Assembly (NCBI RefSeq): GCF_002364335.1
Contig: NZ_DEXW01000033.1
Location: 1-43,143 of the forward strand
From: Winogradskyella sp. UBA3174
Lineage (GTDB): Bacteria; Bacteroidota; Bacteroidia; Flavobacteriales; Flavobacteriaceae
DNA: 43,143 nucleotides
Reading direction: 5' to 3'
Each line of letters starts with the position of its first letter. Within the stretch, counting starts at the first letter, position 1. Of this stretch, positions 43,140 through 43,143 are shown piece by piece. Both the position numbers and the translations under genes were made by a program. The notes under the pieces are model-generated. The model was given only the letters and a program-made list of their open reading frames with translations, did no database searches and had not been told where the DNA came from.

Positions 43140-43143
43140 ATTT

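Overview
The window looks like chromosome from a marine-type flavobacterium (Bacteroidota, Flavobacteriaceae). It is AT-rich. Several putative promoters match the Bacteroidetes pattern TTTG - about 19-20 bp - TAnnTTTG. It carries a type IX secretion sorting domain (in a broken gene), many lipoproteins, and a carotenoid gene set typical of yellow/orange flavobacteria. Most genes are ordinary chromosomal genes. There is no phage, insertion sequence, CRISPR array or rRNA.

Layout. 1-344: the 3' end of rplT (L20) and its terminator. 464-1137: a decayed T9SS-exported protein gene. 1154-5217 (-): a secreted conserved protein often labelled asparagine synthetase B, a sulfotransferase-like protein overlapping a class IV aminotransferase, and an AI-2E-type membrane protein. 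5290-11105 (-): dnaB, accA, and the tight run tgt-lptF/G-EamA transporter. 11272-13776 (+): a two-part transketolase whose halves are separated by a secreted-protein gene. 13832-17673: an outer-membrane beta-barrel protein, an FKBP-like lipoprotein with Ca-type repeats, an S4 protein, a TPMT-like methyltransferase, a phosphoribosyltransferase and aroK. 17803-18018: tRNA-Lys(TTT) and tRNA-Leu(GAG). 18105-21799 (+): carotenoid operon 1, with a CarH/LitR-like MerR regulator, crtI, crtB and crtZ. 21803-25441 (-): a TlpA-type thioredoxin, a Crp/Fnr regulator and aconitase. 25677-26734: a decayed acyltransferase-3 gene. 26766-31946 (-): a periplasmic chaperone operon (three SurA/PpiD-like proteins) ending in moxR. 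32183-32870 (+): an SRPBCC protein and a small conserved protein. 32867-36117 (-): carotenoid operon 2 (crtD, cruF, crtY). 36602-36963 (-): two translationally coupled tiny membrane proteins. 37648-39120 (-): guaB. 39354-43139 (+): imelysin lipoprotein, di-haem oxidoreductase, imelysin lipoprotein.

How the genes work together. The two crt operons should give phytoene (CrtB), lycopene (CrtI), a one-sided beta ring (CrtY), 1'-hydration of the other end (CruF), 3',4'-desaturation (CrtD) and 3-hydroxylation (CrtZ). That is the gene complement for saproxanthin- or myxol-type monocyclic carotenoids plus zeaxanthin. The GGPP synthase is not in the window. The MerR protein at the head of operon 1 keeps much of the CarH cobalamin-photosensor signature but not all of it, so light control is plausible but unproven. 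The SurA/PpiD-like trio serves outer-membrane protein folding. The imelysin/di-haem locus is a periplasmic, probably metal-related system whose second imelysin has lost the hallmark histidine.

Two multiply broken genes show ongoing gene loss. No wholly new system is evident. The best leads are the modified CarH-like sensor, the imelysin pair with unequal motifs, the aminotransferase/sulfotransferase pair, the zinc-ligand-less Tgt and the gene lodged between the transketolase halves.
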